Below are positions 23,826 through 37,236 of a DNA stretch of 64,000 nucleotides, in pieces. Under the pieces are notes generated by a model that had not been told where the DNA came from, did not search any database, and saw only the letters and a program-made list of their open reading frames with translations. The first letter of the stretch is position 1. Each line of letters begins with the position of its first letter. This stretch comes from Rhinopithecus roxellana (taxonomy: Eukaryota; Chordata; Mammalia; Primates; Cercopithecidae), in contig NC_044553.1 of NCBI RefSeq assembly GCF_007565055.1, forward strand, positions 44,319,420 to 44,383,419, given 5' to 3'. Position numbers and translations under genes: made by a program.

Positions 23826-24124
23826 GGCCAGGCATGGTGACTCACACCTGTAATCCCAGCACTTTGAGAGGCAGGAGGATCACTTGAGCTCAGAGTTCAA
23901 GACCAGTCTGGGTAGCCTAAGGAGACCTTGTCTCTACAAAATAATAATAATAATAATAAAATTTTAAGAAATTAGCTGGACTGGTGGTGCATGCCTGTTG
24001 TCCTAGCTACTCCAGTGGCTGAGGTTGGAGAATCGCTTAAGCCCAGGAAGTAAAGACTGCAGTGAGCCATGATTATGCCATTGCACTCCTGCCTGGTGAC
24101 AGAGTTTGTCTCTAAATAAATAAA
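23826..24124 (+). mobile_element. Alu, sense, with (AAT)n linker
   Basis: Starts ggccaggcatggtgactcac. The central A-rich linker has become six or so AAT units (about 23941-23960). Confidence 0.88.
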
Positions 24125-24129
24125 ATACA

Positions 24130-27100
24130 TACATATGTACTGAAGATCCATGAATTTTTAAGTCAAGAATATTTTTAAACTTTTATTTTTAGGAAACAGC
24201 AATTCTAATGAGTGATAATAGCAAGTGAGAAGAACTTTTTGGTCAACATTTAGTCCTTTCCCTTGAGTGCATAGCACTCTTGTACCTTTGGGCAGTAGGA
24301 AATGGGAAACATCAAAGACCATCAACAACTTGAGAATATTCAAAAATCAAGATAATCTGTATTTCATAATTAAGTACTTACATAAAACATCTTAGTAAGA
24401 AGACGTATTGATGTCTGGGGTAAGGGAAAGGCAGTATAGAAGGAAAATATTGGAACACCTCAGAGTTAATTCTTTAGTGATAAAATTTTACCTAGGGCTG
24501 ATCCCTGTCACCTTTCCTCTTCCCCTACCCGCAACCCTAGAGCAAGATAGACAGAAAGACACAGAAACAAATTATATCTGGGTTTGTCCTCACGTTTACT
24601 GGGTAACAAGTGGGGTCTGAGGATTAGGTTTTGACTGTCTTTTCTAATCTCAATCAAATCTGAAGAGTCCCTTTTTCTCCCCTAAAATGATAATACTAAT
24701 TAGGAAACTCTTACACAATTTCAGTTTTTTACTAGCCAGAAGAAACTGGCTCTACAGGGAGAGTTTGAGAATGTGGGTGAGGTTGTTCTGGTGGTCCCCA
24801 GGGTTGGGTGTTGTAGGCAAACAATTCCTTAGAGATCTGGCTTGGATTGGAGGCTCTTGGTGTAGGGGTGAGGGACATTGTTGGGGGTAGGAGTGGGTTC
24901 TTGGAAATGGAGTTGAGAAAAATGTCAGTGAGCTAATTCATAACTTCCCCTTGGGTTTTTAAAGATTCTACTTAATTTGTTAAAATTATCCTCAATTTGT
25001 TTAAAAGTTCTATTTTTTTAAAAATGTGTACAAAGAGCCAATAACATGAAAATATACTTTCCTCTGTGTTGTCAAAAATTTTGTTATCTGCAACACAAAA
25101 ACTATAATAGTGGCTCTTTTAAAATCATAATAAACTATGGCATGTTATAAATTTAAAGTTTTCAGAAATATTTTTCAAATGATTAGTACTTGTGTGGATG
25201 AGTCCTTGGGACAGGTGTTTTTTGTTTGTTTTCTTGTATATGTGAAATCTGAAGTAAAAATAAACCACCCCTTGCTTAAAAAGAGGTTTAGGATGAAGTG
25301 GCTAAATCTCAAATTTCCCTTTTTGCTTCAGTGTGTCAGTTAATCTGGCTGTAGGATATATTTATCTACTGTGAAGCCCACTGATGCATGCAAAGCTAAG
25401 CAGAGTACAATTTTCCCCAGTAGGTCTTCTTTCTCTGGGCATTTGTAGCTGTGCCTCAGTGTGTGGAGTCCGCTGGGGAAAGCTAAAAGGGCTAAGATGT
25501 CAGCTATTGTAAAGATACTGAGATCCTGTTTTAGGAAGGGAATGAGACATCCAGTCTTTAAAAAAATACGTATTTCTTATTTCCCATAAGGCAGTTAGAA
25601 GTCTGCACAATAATGATAATTGTTAATATTGTAAATAGGATATCAATTTATGTGGCATTTAAAGAATTTTGAAATTCCTTGTATTTTGTTCATCCTTTTT
25701 CTGTGAGTATTCGAATTTCTGTTTCTTGTCTTAATATCAGAGATTTTAATTTGTTCTTATAGTTCGTTAACTTGAACCTATGGCCGAGGTTAGCCATTAA
25801 CTGACTAGTTGAGATTATTTATCTTAACCTATTGTTGCATATAGTATTTTAGGTTTTTGTTGACATGGATACTATTGTATATTTTAAAATGTATGGAACT
25901 TGTCAAAGGTAGCTTAATTTGACTTTCTATCTTCATAAAAATATTAAGGGATTTTTTAAATGTCATTAAATATTCTTATCTAAATCATTTATATATTACC
26001 ATAAATCACAGTTGTATTAAGTCAGCCATAAAGATTTCCTACTTAATGCAAATGAACACGTAAGGTATCTAGAAAGCGTTAATTTGTGAGGGAATAAATT
26101 AAAGTGGTTAGAATTGCTATTGAGCTGTATATGATAGATGAAATATTTTAATTGAAGACACAAAGAGTTCTAATACTTCTAATGAGAGAGTGTGTAGATC
26201 ATTTAATGTCATAGGAGAGCAAAGTAGAAATTTGGAAAAAGTAAAAATGACTCCTAAATTACCCAGCAAGTTGTAAAGATACACCTTTCTCAGCATGCAT
26301 TCTCATGATAGCATAGCAATGTATAATATATCTGATTAGTGTCGTTAATTGACTACCTTGAAAGATAATGGTTCTAAGGGTCAATAAAGCACACAATAAG
26401 AAAGATGTAATTGATGTAATCAAGGTAGGCTAAATGAATATTTGTTAGTATCTGAGTATTAAGATTTTTTAATTTTAAGGAATTCTATTTTAAATATACT
26501 ATGGTAGGGGAAAAGAACCATGCTTTTGCCTTGAAAGCACTGGCAGAATAGATTAGTGTCACAGATAGTGTGAAACTATCACACTGAATCTTTTTGGCTT
26601 GTGTTAATAGGTTCTGACCTAATGTGTATCACATTTTCATTTTTAATACAGAATCTAAACAAATGCTTTGCCAGTTGAGAAACTGGAGTCCTCTTTCCAT
26701 GGTGCTCATTACTTATTTTCTCTGACTCGCTCATATGAATTTGGTTGAAAGTTTGCTTTTAATTGGAGAAGCTGAGATTTTTGGGGTACAGGAAGAAAAT
26801 AATGCAAGAGTAGTGATGAAGGTTGCTGCTTTCTGTCTAGTTCCACAAAACCCTTTAATTTAGGAAGCTCAGTCTGTCTTTACAGGTTGCTTGGGCTGAC
26901 CCTAGATAGAATGGATGCATTGGGTGTTGAAACTAAAAAGGGACTTGGTTCATCTCACTATATAAATGAGGAAACTGAAAGTAAGCCCCTGTGTTGGGTT
27001 AGAATGCCAACTGATTTAAAAGGTCGAAACGCTCTAGAATTTTTACCTTCAGATTATTGCCAACATTAATTATTATGCGAAAAGGGGGGAAAGTTTGATA

Positions 27101-27758
27101 CGGTAATAGGAGATTAAAATGGCAGAGTGTGGCTTCCTGGGCTACAATGGGTCACTGGACAGAAATGTAGAATTCCAGTTAATGAGGAACACATTTATAT
27201 TCTGTTTCAGATGCATTGTGCCTGGTGTTAGTCCCATACATTGGACTTGAAATGGAATCATCTTTTTAATGCCCTCTCTTTTTTGGCCTGCTGTGATCCT
27301 ACTCTACTGTAGCTTTTTTCTTGTTTTAAAGATGGAGTTTGTGACAACTAGCTAGTGCCGAATGCTGGTTGGCTTCTTGGTGGAAGGAATGTGTTATTTC
27401 ACCCTGGACGGAAGCATGGAGTGTCCAGATCCAGTGAGTTTCAAGCCAAACTCTATGAAAACATAGTGTCTGCAACTTTTGCTAGGTATTCATTGTGTTC
27501 ATAAAAGAGAAATTCAGGGATCACTGTGGGTAGGGACAATTCCTTCTCTCTCTAAGACCTAAGCAAGAGAGATCATTTAGACTGAGGTCCTTGGTGTATT
27601 CTTGTTGAGGGAAGATGACACAAAGGGGAATAGAACTAATCAGTAAACCTTGCAACCCAATTTGGACTTCACCCATGACAACCGTCAGCCACAGGAAGCC
27701 CAACTCCCATCTCCTCTCTTGGTTTGCCTATGTGGTGCAGAGGAATAGGTAGGTTTGG
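24130..27758. other. Long unique intron stretch
   Basis: 3.6 kb with no recognised repeat. A perfect octamer ATGCAAAT lies at about 26047. The open frames here (for example 24408-24620 and 26887-27069) have no familiar domains. No gene supported. Confidence 0.5.
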
Positions 27759-27768
27759 TTTGTTTATC

Positions 27769-28061
27769 TTTTTTTTTAAAGATAAGGTCTCACTCCATCT
27801 GCCAGGCTACAGTGTAGTGGCACAATCTTGGCTCACTGCAACCTCTGCCTCCCGGGCTCAAGTGATCCTCCGGGCTCAGCCCCACCAAATAGCTGGGACT
27901 ACAGGTGCGAGCCACCATGCCCAAATAATTTTTGTATTTTTTGTGGAGACAGGATTTTACCATGTTGTTCAAGATGGTCTCGAACTCCTGAGCTCAAGCA
28001 ATCCACTAGCTTCAGCCTTTCAGAGTGCTAGGATTACAGGCATTAGCCACCGCACCTGGCT
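27769..28061 (-). mobile_element. Alu, antisense
   Basis: From taaggtctcactccatctgc to ttagccaccgcacctggct, both monomers present. Confidence 0.9.
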
Positions 28062-28069
28062 GGCTTGTT

Positions 28070-28855
28070 TATAAACAGTTTGTAAGTGGAAGAGGAGAAA
28101 GTGCAGTTACCCCAAAATGCCATATGAACAAGATGCTAACCCCTCTCTCCTCCGCTTCTTTTAGATTACCAAAGAAATCTAATTTCATAGTAATCACAGG
28201 AATATTTCTGGAGTATAGTTTATATTTTCCATGTGATTTAGAAGGGAAGGAAATCCTCTGCCCCTCATCCAGTCTTAAGGTGGGAATGAGAATTGTACTC
28301 AAAATTTTTTAGTCCAGAAACATGAGCCTGCTGACAGCTGAGGGCTATAGTTTTCTAGATTTAGGTAGAAAGACCTGGGGGTGGGAATATCCTCCAGGCA
28401 GGACTAGCCCTGTGGCCTGATCTCACTTGAATTTTCAGGTAATCTGACTTCCCAGTGATTTAAGACTGTAGTGCAAAGAAGCCAAGTCTCAGGTAGTTTT
28501 TTCAGGGACCGGCCTTGGGTTAGCTCTGCCTGAAGGTAGATGACTAGTTTGGCAGATAATGTGGAGGAAGGAACACTACTCTTTGGAATGCCCTCAGCTG
28601 TCTAACTGTACGGATTGTGCCTGGCCCAGCTGCAACTTGATCTCAACAAATGTTCAAGGAGAGGAACTGTGATAGGGCCACTTAGATTGCTGTATAGCAA
28701 TCTAAGGAGTATAGCAGTTGAGGTTCCATGCTTCCAGCAAGGTGTAGGTGGCCTGGATTTTTTGTGGGAAACCAGTGGACAGACAATTCATTTTTGTGAA
28801 ATTGATTTGGTATAGCACAAATTCTAATAATTTTTCCTGTAAGAGTTTTACTATA
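28070..28855. other. Unique intron with short perfect palindrome
   Basis: Non-repetitive. 28681-28691 and 28696-28706 form an 11-bp perfect inverted repeat (cttagattgct / agcaatctaag) around a 4-nt loop. Confidence 0.55.
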
Positions 28856-28859
28856 CTAT

Positions 28860-28985
28860 CTCATATTTTATTGAGTACCTTTTATGTGCTAAACACTCTG
28901 CTTAAGAGTGTGGGAAATATCAAGATGAAAAAGACATTACCTTCAAAAGAATTACTAAAGACTCCGACTTTATACTTAATAAGTT
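28860..28985 (-). mobile_element. L2-like 3' end, antisense
   Basis: tattgagtaccttttatgtgc followed by aacactctgc and gaaaaagacattacctt, the reverse pattern of an L2 3' end. Diverged. Confidence 0.5.
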
Positions 28986-29194
28986 TATGATGAGTATAAA
29001 AATAGAATACTGTCTAGACATTACATTCCATATTAAGCTGTAGTAATATAGAGCATTTTATTTGAGTAAGGAAAAAAAAATAAAATCCAAACTCATTTAA
29101 CTAAAACATGATTTTCAGTTTGAATACTTTAAGTTTCAATTAGGAATTCTGCTTTTTCATGGCAAGAAGTTATCGTGGATCTCCTGCACATCAT

Positions 29195-29680
29195 TGTTCT
29201 GTGTGTCCTACCTCTAGGATAAAACCTCTAGGCTCCTTAGTATGGCACTTAAAGATCTTCATTTTCTGGCTCAAGCTTTGTTTTTTTCTCATCTTCATCT
29301 CTACCAAGTATCCCACACTCTAGCCATATCCCAGTGACTCCCTATTTCTAGAGCTAATACTCACTTTCACAAGTTTTTGCCTTTGCTAGATGACATTGAA
29401 TTTCTTCTTATCCATCAAGGATTAGCTTATGCTTGACATCTGTAGCTTCGGAAATAGACAATCACTGCTTCTTTTGTATTTCCTTAATGGTTTGTGCAGC
29501 TTGCTGAGTAGCATATCTTAGTACGATTTATCATAGACATATGTGTACACCTCTGTCTTTTTCTGTTGAATTATAAATTCCTTGAGGGCAGGTCTCTTTG
29601 TTATTTATATTTCTATCTATATCTTCTACAATATGCCTGAAATACAGCAGTATTCAGGAAATTAGCATTTCTTGACTGGC
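29195..29680 (+). mobile_element. L2 LINE 3' region, sense
   Basis: ctcaagctttg, ctagccatatcccagtgact, attccttgagggcaggtctc and a closing tgcctgaaatacagcag follow the L2 3' part. Frame destroyed. Confidence 0.65.
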
Positions 29681-29823
29681 AATCCCTAACCTTTCTTTTG
29701 CGTCTTTTTTTCTTTTTCTTTTTATTTTAATGCTCATTTCCTAACATCCCCCTTACCTTTCAAGAAAGGAGTGCTGTCATTGTCTGCTGGAAGATACAGA
29801 ACTCCTGTTGAAAAGTAAATTTA

Positions 29824-30130
29824 GGCTGGGCTCAGTGGCTTATACCTGTAATTCCAGCACTTTGGGAGGACAAGGCAGGAGTATTGCTTGAGACCAGGAG
29901 TTCAAGACCAGCTTGGACAAGATAACAAGAGCTCATCTCTACTTAAAAAAAAAAAAAAAATCAGCTGGGCCAGGCATGGTAGAATGCACCTGTAGTCCCA
30001 GCTACTTAGGAATCTGAGACAGGAGGATAGATTGAACACAGGAGGTTGAGGCTGCAGTAAGCCGTGATGATGCCTCTGCACTTCAGCCTGGGTGACAGAG
30101 TGAGACCCTATCTAAAAGAGAAGAAAAAAA
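29824..30130 (+). mobile_element. Alu, sense, old
   Basis: ggctgggctcagtggcttat through ttcagcctgggtgacagag plus a degenerate A-tail. The linker carries an A17 run and a repeated ggctgggcc-like junction near 29965. Confidence 0.88.
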
Positions 30131-30139
30131 ATAGTACAT

Positions 30140-30467
30140 TTAGAGATGAAACCTGGCTTTGGCCCCATTCTTGAAATAGAGTCTTAGATCTTCTCAGTAG
30201 GGATGGAGGACTTTAGTGAGTGACTTCCATTTTGAGAACCGTATTTAAGCCTGACAACTAATTTTTTGTGATCCCTTTTTGAAAACTTGTTTATCTCAGT
30301 ATTATGTGATTATTTATTACTCTTTGACGTAGGAGCATATTACATGTTCTGTTTATTACTCTATTAGGAGCTTGTTACTTGGGGAAGTGGTTGTAGTTGG
30401 CAATCATCCCAAGGTACTTACAGCCAGTAGAAGAAAATATTGGCATTTAACCTACTGTAATTGTTTG
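30140..30467. other. Unique intron
   Basis: Nothing recognisable. Confidence 0.4.
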
Positions 30468-30755
30468 TTGAGACAGGGTCTTGTTCTGTTGGCCAGGCTG
30501 GAGTGCAGTGGCATGATCATGGCTTACTGCAGCCTTGACCTCCTGGGCTCAAATGATCCTACCACCTCAGCCCCCTGAGTAGTCGGGAGTACAGGTGCAC
30601 ACCACCACACCAAGCTGATTTTTTATTTTTATTTTTTTGTGGAGATGGGATCTCAGTTTGTTGCCCATGCTGGTCTTGAGCTACTGGAATTAAGCATTCC
30701 TTCCACTTGGGCCTCTGAAAGGCTGGGATTACAGATGTAAGCCACCATGCCCCAC
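30468..30755 (-). mobile_element. Alu, antisense
   Basis: ttgagacagggtcttgttct to gtaagccaccatgccccac. Confidence 0.9.
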
Positions 30756-30759
30756 ATAT

Positions 30760-32185
30760 AATGTTTTTATAAACAGTTACGATTTTAAGGGAGGTAGTAG
30801 TGGGACAGGTAGGGTGGAAAGGGTTAGCCTTTGTAAGCATTTCTTAGGATACATGAATTCCTCTCAGTTGTTTCTAGTTTCACAAAAATCTCAATGTTTG
30901 TATTTCCAAATAGACAGCATTCTTGATTTCATGATATAGTTGGTTGAGTTTTAAGTTGTTTTATATCTTTGGCATCTAGCGTAATGCCTTGCCTGAAGGA
31001 GGCACTAAGAAATATATATTGAGTAAGTGAATGAATGAAAGCTGTTTCTTACCGAACTCAGTACTAAAATGAGGGGGAGGGGGGGGTTGTAATGCAACAA
31101 GGAAGGAAAACAGAAAACAGGAAGCATCTTTATTTTGCTCTCTGTTTATGTTGCATGACTGCAATGTTAATTCTCAAGCAGTTAAATGTCTGATTGAGCT
31201 TTGGTTTGCACTGACAATACGTTGAACATTTAGATTTGTTCTCTTTCTGTAGTTTTGGAAAATAAATATTCTTTTGGGTTCTGTTTATCTCATAGGATAG
31301 ATAATGGTTATCCACCCTTTAACTGGAAGAATTAAAGATCAAAGGTTCAGAGTTCTATTCAAACATTATAGTTTAGTTCCTCTTGTTGCAGTAACTTTAA
31401 TGTACTTCATTCATTTATTTGTGAAGTGAGCTACATAAACTGATAAATGAAACATAAGTGTATTTTAGTCTTGATGTTAGCCTCTGATTGTAAAGAATAT
31501 ATGTAATTTTTAAGGTTTCAACATCAGAATATACGTTCTAATAATTTTTGGTGAAATTGGCAGTGACATTAGTGGCATTAGCATCTTACAAACAACTATT
31601 ACTACTACCTGCAGACTATCATGGAAGCTATTTTGAAAATGCTTAGGACCTGGTGAAGATGTGAATTATACTGGAAGAATCTGTAGTAAGTAGGAAAAAG
31701 CACAAGCCTGTAGGCAGATTTTTAGGGAAGGCCATACTGTCTATTTTTGCCTAGATTTTAATTCTGTTTCACTAATGCCTTATATTCCACTAGTGATTAA
31801 TTTGGGTTCATAAGTATAATCTGTCAGAATGTTAATATATTATTATAAATGAGTCAAGTTTGGTTGCTTAATTCCTAGCAGAGAAGTTTTGTGCGAGAAA
31901 GGTCAGTCATTTTGGAGTGTGGTATACTATGGATGACAATTTACTGAAGGGATGGGATCTAGGGTAAAGAGTTTAGCACCCTGGGCACCAGGTAAGCAGA
32001 GAGATGCTAGGCAATAGGAGAAGATTGTAAGATGAGAGAGAAGAGGAAGACAAAGATGTATTCCTTCCAGGCCTGAACTCAGAAAAATAGGAAAAAATGC
32101 CTTTTTCCTTCTCTCTCTCTCTCTTCTCTCTAGTTGCCAGACTACCATTTACATAGTTCCTTACTGTTTTGGATTCTGTCCTGAT
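30760..32185. other. Unique intron
   Basis: No confident repeat. A G-run (gaggggggaggggggggttg-like) lies at 31071-31087 and a short CT tract at 32111-32130. Confidence 0.45.
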
Positions 32186-32189
32186 TGTT

Positions 32190-32345
32190 TCCATAACATT
32201 GTCTCATTTTATCCTCAGATTTTACAGATGAGGAAACTGAAGCATGACAAGATTAAGTATCTTTTTACTTGACACTATCAGTACTGACAGGGAAGTATTG
32301 GTATCCTTGACTCCAAAGCCTATTTTAACTATCCTGTGTACTGAC
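32190..32345 (-). mobile_element. MIR, antisense
   Basis: cattgtctcattttatcctc, ttttacagatgaggaaactg; the reverse MIR core. Confidence 0.7.
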
Positions 32346-32489
32346 CCTGGGTTCTGCATATATACACATTTTCACAGGTAACCAATAAACTTTAGATTCC
32401 TTATGTAGCTGAGTTTCAGATAAGATTATGGATCTCAGAGATTAAAGAATAATCTGTTATTTTTTACTGTGGTATATTTTTTATTTTAT

Positions 32490-32772
32490 TTTATTTTTGA
32501 GACAGGTTCTGGCTCTGCTGAAAAGCAGTGGCATGGTCCCAGCTCACTGCAACCTCTGCCTCCTAGGCTCAAGAGATCCTTCCACCTCAGTCTCCTGAGT
32601 AGCTGGGACTACAGGCAAATGCCACCATGCCTGGCTAATTTTTGTAATTTTTTGTAGAGACAGGGTTTTGAATTGTTGCCCAGGATGGTCTCAAAATCCT
32701 GGGCTCAAGTGATCCACCCGCCTCAGCCTCCCAAAGTGCTGGGATTACAGGAGTGAGCCACTGAACCCAGCG
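32490..32772 (-). mobile_element. Alu, antisense, with short deletion
   Basis: (TTTTA)n start, gagacaggttctggctctg, then a missing segment before agcagtggcatggtcc. Ends gagccactgaacccagc. Confidence 0.88.
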
Positions 32773-33237
32773 GTAGATATTATTATGTAATATTTTCTAA
32801 GTACAGATTTTCTTTTAATAATTACTTAAATGATATATGAGAGCTATAAGATCTTACCATCTGGGAGGTTACAGTTTATATAATAATTGCCATTCTCATG
32901 TCCTTTATAATGCTCTGTTATTTTATTTTTCTCTGTATAATTTAACAGCTGAGAAGGAAGTATTTTGGTTAATTGCAGTAGGGTAGCTGAGAAGAAGCTT
33001 GGGGACAGTATATTGAAGTAATTTATTAACAACTTTTATTGACTCCCTTTTTTGGGTGTGAGTTGATTTGAATAGTAAAAGTTTCCAAATTTCATCATCA
33101 TTTGTCGTCGGTGTCAAACTGCTAACCATGTCATGTAGGTTTGTTCTTTTAATCACAGTTTTGTTTATGGGGAAGAACAGAACTAAAGTAGAAAAAAAAA
33201 GCCTTATGTTAAAATTCAGTTGTTAACACCTTCTTGT

Positions 33238-33523
33238 TTTTTTTCTTTTTCTTTTTTGAGACAGGGTTTTGCTCTGTCATCCAGGCTGGAGTGCAGTGGT
33301 GCAATCATGGCTTACTGCAGCCTTGACCTCCTGGGCTCAAGTGATCTGCCCACCTCAGCCTCCCAAGGAGCTGTGACTACAGGTGTGCACCACTATACCC
33401 GGCCTTTTTTTTTTTTTTGGTCGAGACAGAGTCTCCCTAGGTTGCCCAGTTTGAGCTCAAACAATCCCCCTGCCTCTGCCTCCCAAAGTACCTCTGATTA
33501 CAGGCATGAGCCACTGCACCTGG
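33238..33523 (-). mobile_element. Alu, antisense
   Basis: gagacagggttttgctctgt to catgagccactgcacctgg, with a T-run in the linker and a deletion after gttgcccag. Confidence 0.88.
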
Positions 33524-33734
33524 TCTTCTTAGCATCTTTAAAACCTAATAAAAGAGGTAGAAAAAAAGGGTCTTAACGTCTTCTTTACTACTAAAAATTA
33601 GGTCTATAATTAGATATTACTAAGTTTGACAGAAAATAGCCTTTAAAGAAAAAGAAAATAGCCTCTTATATTGCTATAATGTTAAGCTCTGCCGTGAATG
33701 AGCAAAACTTCTTTGTTATTGTGGATTAGCGCTA

Positions 33735-33925
33735 CTGTCCTACAGGTATGATCTGGGTTCAAATTCTGGCTCTTGTTTGTAAGCATCAGTTTCTTAATAT
33801 ATATATGTGGATAGTAATTATACTTACAATGTAATATTGGTTTGAGAATTAAAGGACATACTTGATGCAGAATGTAGTACCTGGCACATTGATAGTACTC
33901 AAGCATTTTCTGTTATTGGTTAATT
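33735..33925 (+). mobile_element. MIR, sense
   Basis: gatctgggttcaaattctggc, gcatcagtttcttaat, tacctggcacattgatagta: MIR core and 3' half. An (AT)n-like insert lies at about 33800. Confidence 0.75.
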
Positions 33926-33929
33926 AAAA

Positions 33930-35340
33930 TTTGTAATAACATTTCCCCCCACTTTGGATGAAGGTCATTTTATTTCATTTAGAATCATGCCATTATTAAT
34001 ATGAAAACTATTATTAAAATACTTGTATTATTTCCACAGTGGTTTTATAGACTATAAATATGGAAAGCTTGCAGATATTTTATAAAAATTATTTTTGTTT
34101 TGTGAAGAGATTATATTTCATTAGTCCATAGAAATATAAGGGGGGAAGGAATATTAAATAAAGTTTTGTTGTTGATAATTTCATTGAGTCATTTTTGTCT
34201 GTTATCTTTGTTCTATCAATTCTTGCATTGCAGAAAGCTTATCTTGTATTCAGTACAATGATCAATTTAATTGGCTCTGCAGTGTCTAGGATGAGGTTGC
34301 TTGGCCAGGATATATTTGGCAGTATGAGGAAGGCAAGCCTCTATGTTGATTATGACTCTGCCTTGTCACCATTGTATTCTTTCTAAGCACAGACACAGCT
34401 TGGTCCCCTGGCAGTGATATACAGCAAATGTCAATAACAACCTTTGTAAATGTTAAATAAAAGAGCAAATAGAAGGGCAGTGATTCATTAGGAAAGAATT
34501 TTGTCTGAGCAAGTTAACTCTTATTTCTGTTAACCCATTTTAAAGAATCACTGACTGTCTCTTGAGACTTTGGATGCAGTTGAACTAGAAACTATACAGA
34601 TGAAGGTCCTGTTTTCCCTTTAATGGGTGCTTTGGATCAGCAGTATGTGCTCTTCATTTGAAGTATCTTTTTTTTCTTCTTTTTTTGAATTGTACTTTGA
34701 CGTCTTACCAGTTTGATTAAGCTTCAGACAGTGCTGTTACCATTAACTTGCCTCCCAGTTATCAGAAACCTTCTGAACTTAACCTGTGGAGAAATTTTTA
34801 CCATTTTTCAGTTAGTGGTTGCATTTTCAGTTTTAGATTTTTCAGTTAGTGGTTGCATTGTGCATATATGTGTTACTTCTTCAGACCTACCTGTCTGGAT
34901 CAAATCACTGGTCATTCTGCTTTGACAGCCAGACAGCCAGCCAAGCAGCCAGTATATTTTCAGATTTTTATGTCTAATGTGACTTTCTTTTCCAGTTTTT
35001 CTTGTCTTGTTTAACCAGTGTAAAGGCAATCTAAGTGTCTTTAGAGTTAGCTAGAATTCCAGAAACTGATGTGTAATTCTTTCACTAACCATACTGGAAT
35101 TTGATATCTGTGTATATACATAGTTGCTTAAAGATATTTTATTTTTTCCTTAAGATAGAGAAAGAAAGTGTTCAGATTTTCAAAGCTAGCATTTTTTTTC
35201 TTTTTTTCCCCCAAAAGAGATAATGTATTATCTATCAACCACTCTGTCAGAATAACTCGCTTGTTTTATTATGTACTGTGATAGATTAGTCATGAATTCG
35301 CAGTTAATGAAGGGCTATTTATTTCATGCCTACCCTCACA
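33930..35340. other. Unique intron with a short tandem duplication
   Basis: Non-repetitive apart from an exact 22-bp direct repeat (34804-34825 and 34838-34859, period 34) and a cagccag cluster at 34925-34953. Confidence 0.5.
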
Positions 35341-35342
35341 GG

Positions 35343-35684
35343 ATTTTTTTCTTTTTTTCTCTTTTGAGATGGAGTCTCACTCTGTCACCAGACTGGAGTG
35401 CAGTGATGCGATCTCAGCTCACTGCAGTCTCCGCCTCCCCAGTTCAAGTGATTCTTCTCCTGCCTCAACCTCCTGAGTAGCTGGGGCTACAAGTATGAGC
35501 CACCATGACTGGCTAGTGGTGTTTGTTTGCTTTTTGGCAGCAGGTCGGTGGGTGGGCAGTGTTTATAGAGACAGTGTGTCACATTGTTGCCCAGGCTAGT
35601 CTCAAACTCCTGATGTGAAGCAATCCTCCCCGCTCAGCCTTCCAAACCACTGGGATTATAGGCATAAGCCACAGTACCTGGCCG
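35343..35684 (-). mobile_element. Alu, antisense, with extra sequence between monomers
   Basis: gagatggagtctcactctgt, then an early gagccaccatgactggct at 35497. About 60 G/T-rich bases follow before the second monomer, which ends cacagtacctggcc. An expanded or rearranged linker is likely. Confidence 0.8.
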
Positions 35685-36149
35685 AGAACTTTTTTTTTTT
35701 TTAAGTATCTTCTTCATACTAGATACGATACTGTATGCTATTTTTGAGACTCTGTAGTCAAGTATAATTGTAAACCAGCTAGTAAAATTGAAGTTTCTTT
35801 TTTCATCCTTGTGTTATTTGGAAACAAAATTAAGAAATAGAGTCTCTTTTCTTCCTCCTACTTTATCCAACAGCCCTCACTCCATATGGATACTGTATAC
35901 TTTGGATTTTAGAATATTTTAACTCTTAAAGTAAGGGGCAGTGGAATCACAATATCACTGATTTAGCAGATCCTTGGTAAATATTCATCGTGTGATCCTG
36001 TGGCAATCCTAAATAGGAATTCATCTCTTTCTCTTATGCTTTCCCGTAGTACTTTATATCTCTTAAAAAAGTAAGTGGTTTACATTACTACATTACAAGT
36101 TTTTTGGACCACCAGCCTTCTTTCTCTCTCAGAACCTTAGCTAAATACA

Positions 36150-36680
36150 GGGTATTCAAATATCCCATCCTTATTTCCTGTCATTTCTTGTCATGAGTCT
36201 TAGGTCCTACTATTTACCTGCTTGTAATTACCCATTTAGTTTGAAGTGTTTTATGTTTGCATGCTTTTCTTTCATATTATTTCCCCTAACTGAAATGCCC
36301 TTCATACCTTTTTTTGCCTAATTAAATCTGTCAGTTCATTTATCAATACTTACTGCATTTCTGCCATATGCTAGACACTGTGTTAACTCCTTGAATATAC
36401 ATAGGTAGTGGAAGCATTTATGACTTTGCTGTCCTGGAGTTTTCAACTCATGCTTATCTTTTCTAGAAAGCCTTGCTTAACCTCCCAACTTGGATTCAGT
36501 GCTCTCTTCCTCTTGTGTCTGTGACTCCCTGTATATGTTATGCTAAAATTTGCTGTTCGTGTACACTTGCTTTTAGGTTGGAGTTTTCTTGAAGATAGGA
36601 TGTCTTGATTCATTTCTCCCCTTGGCCCTATCCAATACCTGATATATATCAAGTGCTCAATAATTGTTTGTTGAACTGCT
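36150..36680 (+). mobile_element. L2-like LINE relics
   Basis: 36450-36680 has the sense L2 3' pattern (gtgactccctgtatatgtta, caagtgctcaataattg). 36330-36445 resembles an antisense L2 end (tttctgccatatgctagac). The two may be separate fragments. Confidence 0.5.
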
Positions 36681-37078
36681 TTTAAACTGTATATAGATTA
36701 TATGATGCCTGCCATTGATGAAATCTCAGGACTTACAGTTCTGAGTATGTTTTGGCTTTCGTCATAGTTATTTGGATGCATGTCTGTCTTTCCTGTTAGG
36801 TTGCCAGCTTCTTGAAGAATACAATTTTATCATATTTTATTTATATCATATGGACAATTATATTTCTATATATTTTTTTGCTATGCCCCACCATACCTAA
36901 TTTTACATATGGGACCTGTAAGATTTTGGTCCTTCTCCTAAAATGTTTTTGGTAAATGCTGATCTCCTGTGAGAGCCACCTGAGTGAGGAATCTCAATGT
37001 GTAGGAAAGTCAGACAATTTCTTTAATGAGAGACTGGAAGAGTTTGGTTGTTAAGTGGGCTCAGAAAATGTCTGTTGT

Positions 37079-37236
37079 GGCAAGCCTGTGGCCCCATCTA
37101 CTCAGGAGGCTGAGGTTGAAGGATCTCTTGGCCCCAGGAGATCGAGGCTGTAGTGAGCCATGATTGCACCACTGCACTCCAGCCTGGGTGAAAAAGTGAG
37201 ACTCTGTCTCAAAAAAAGAAAAGAAAGGAAAGGAAA
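37079..37236 (+). mobile_element. Alu right-arm fragment, sense
   Basis: Starts at ggcaagcctgtggcccc and runs to ccagcctgggtgaaaaagtg and an A/G tail. The left monomer is absent. Confidence 0.82.
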
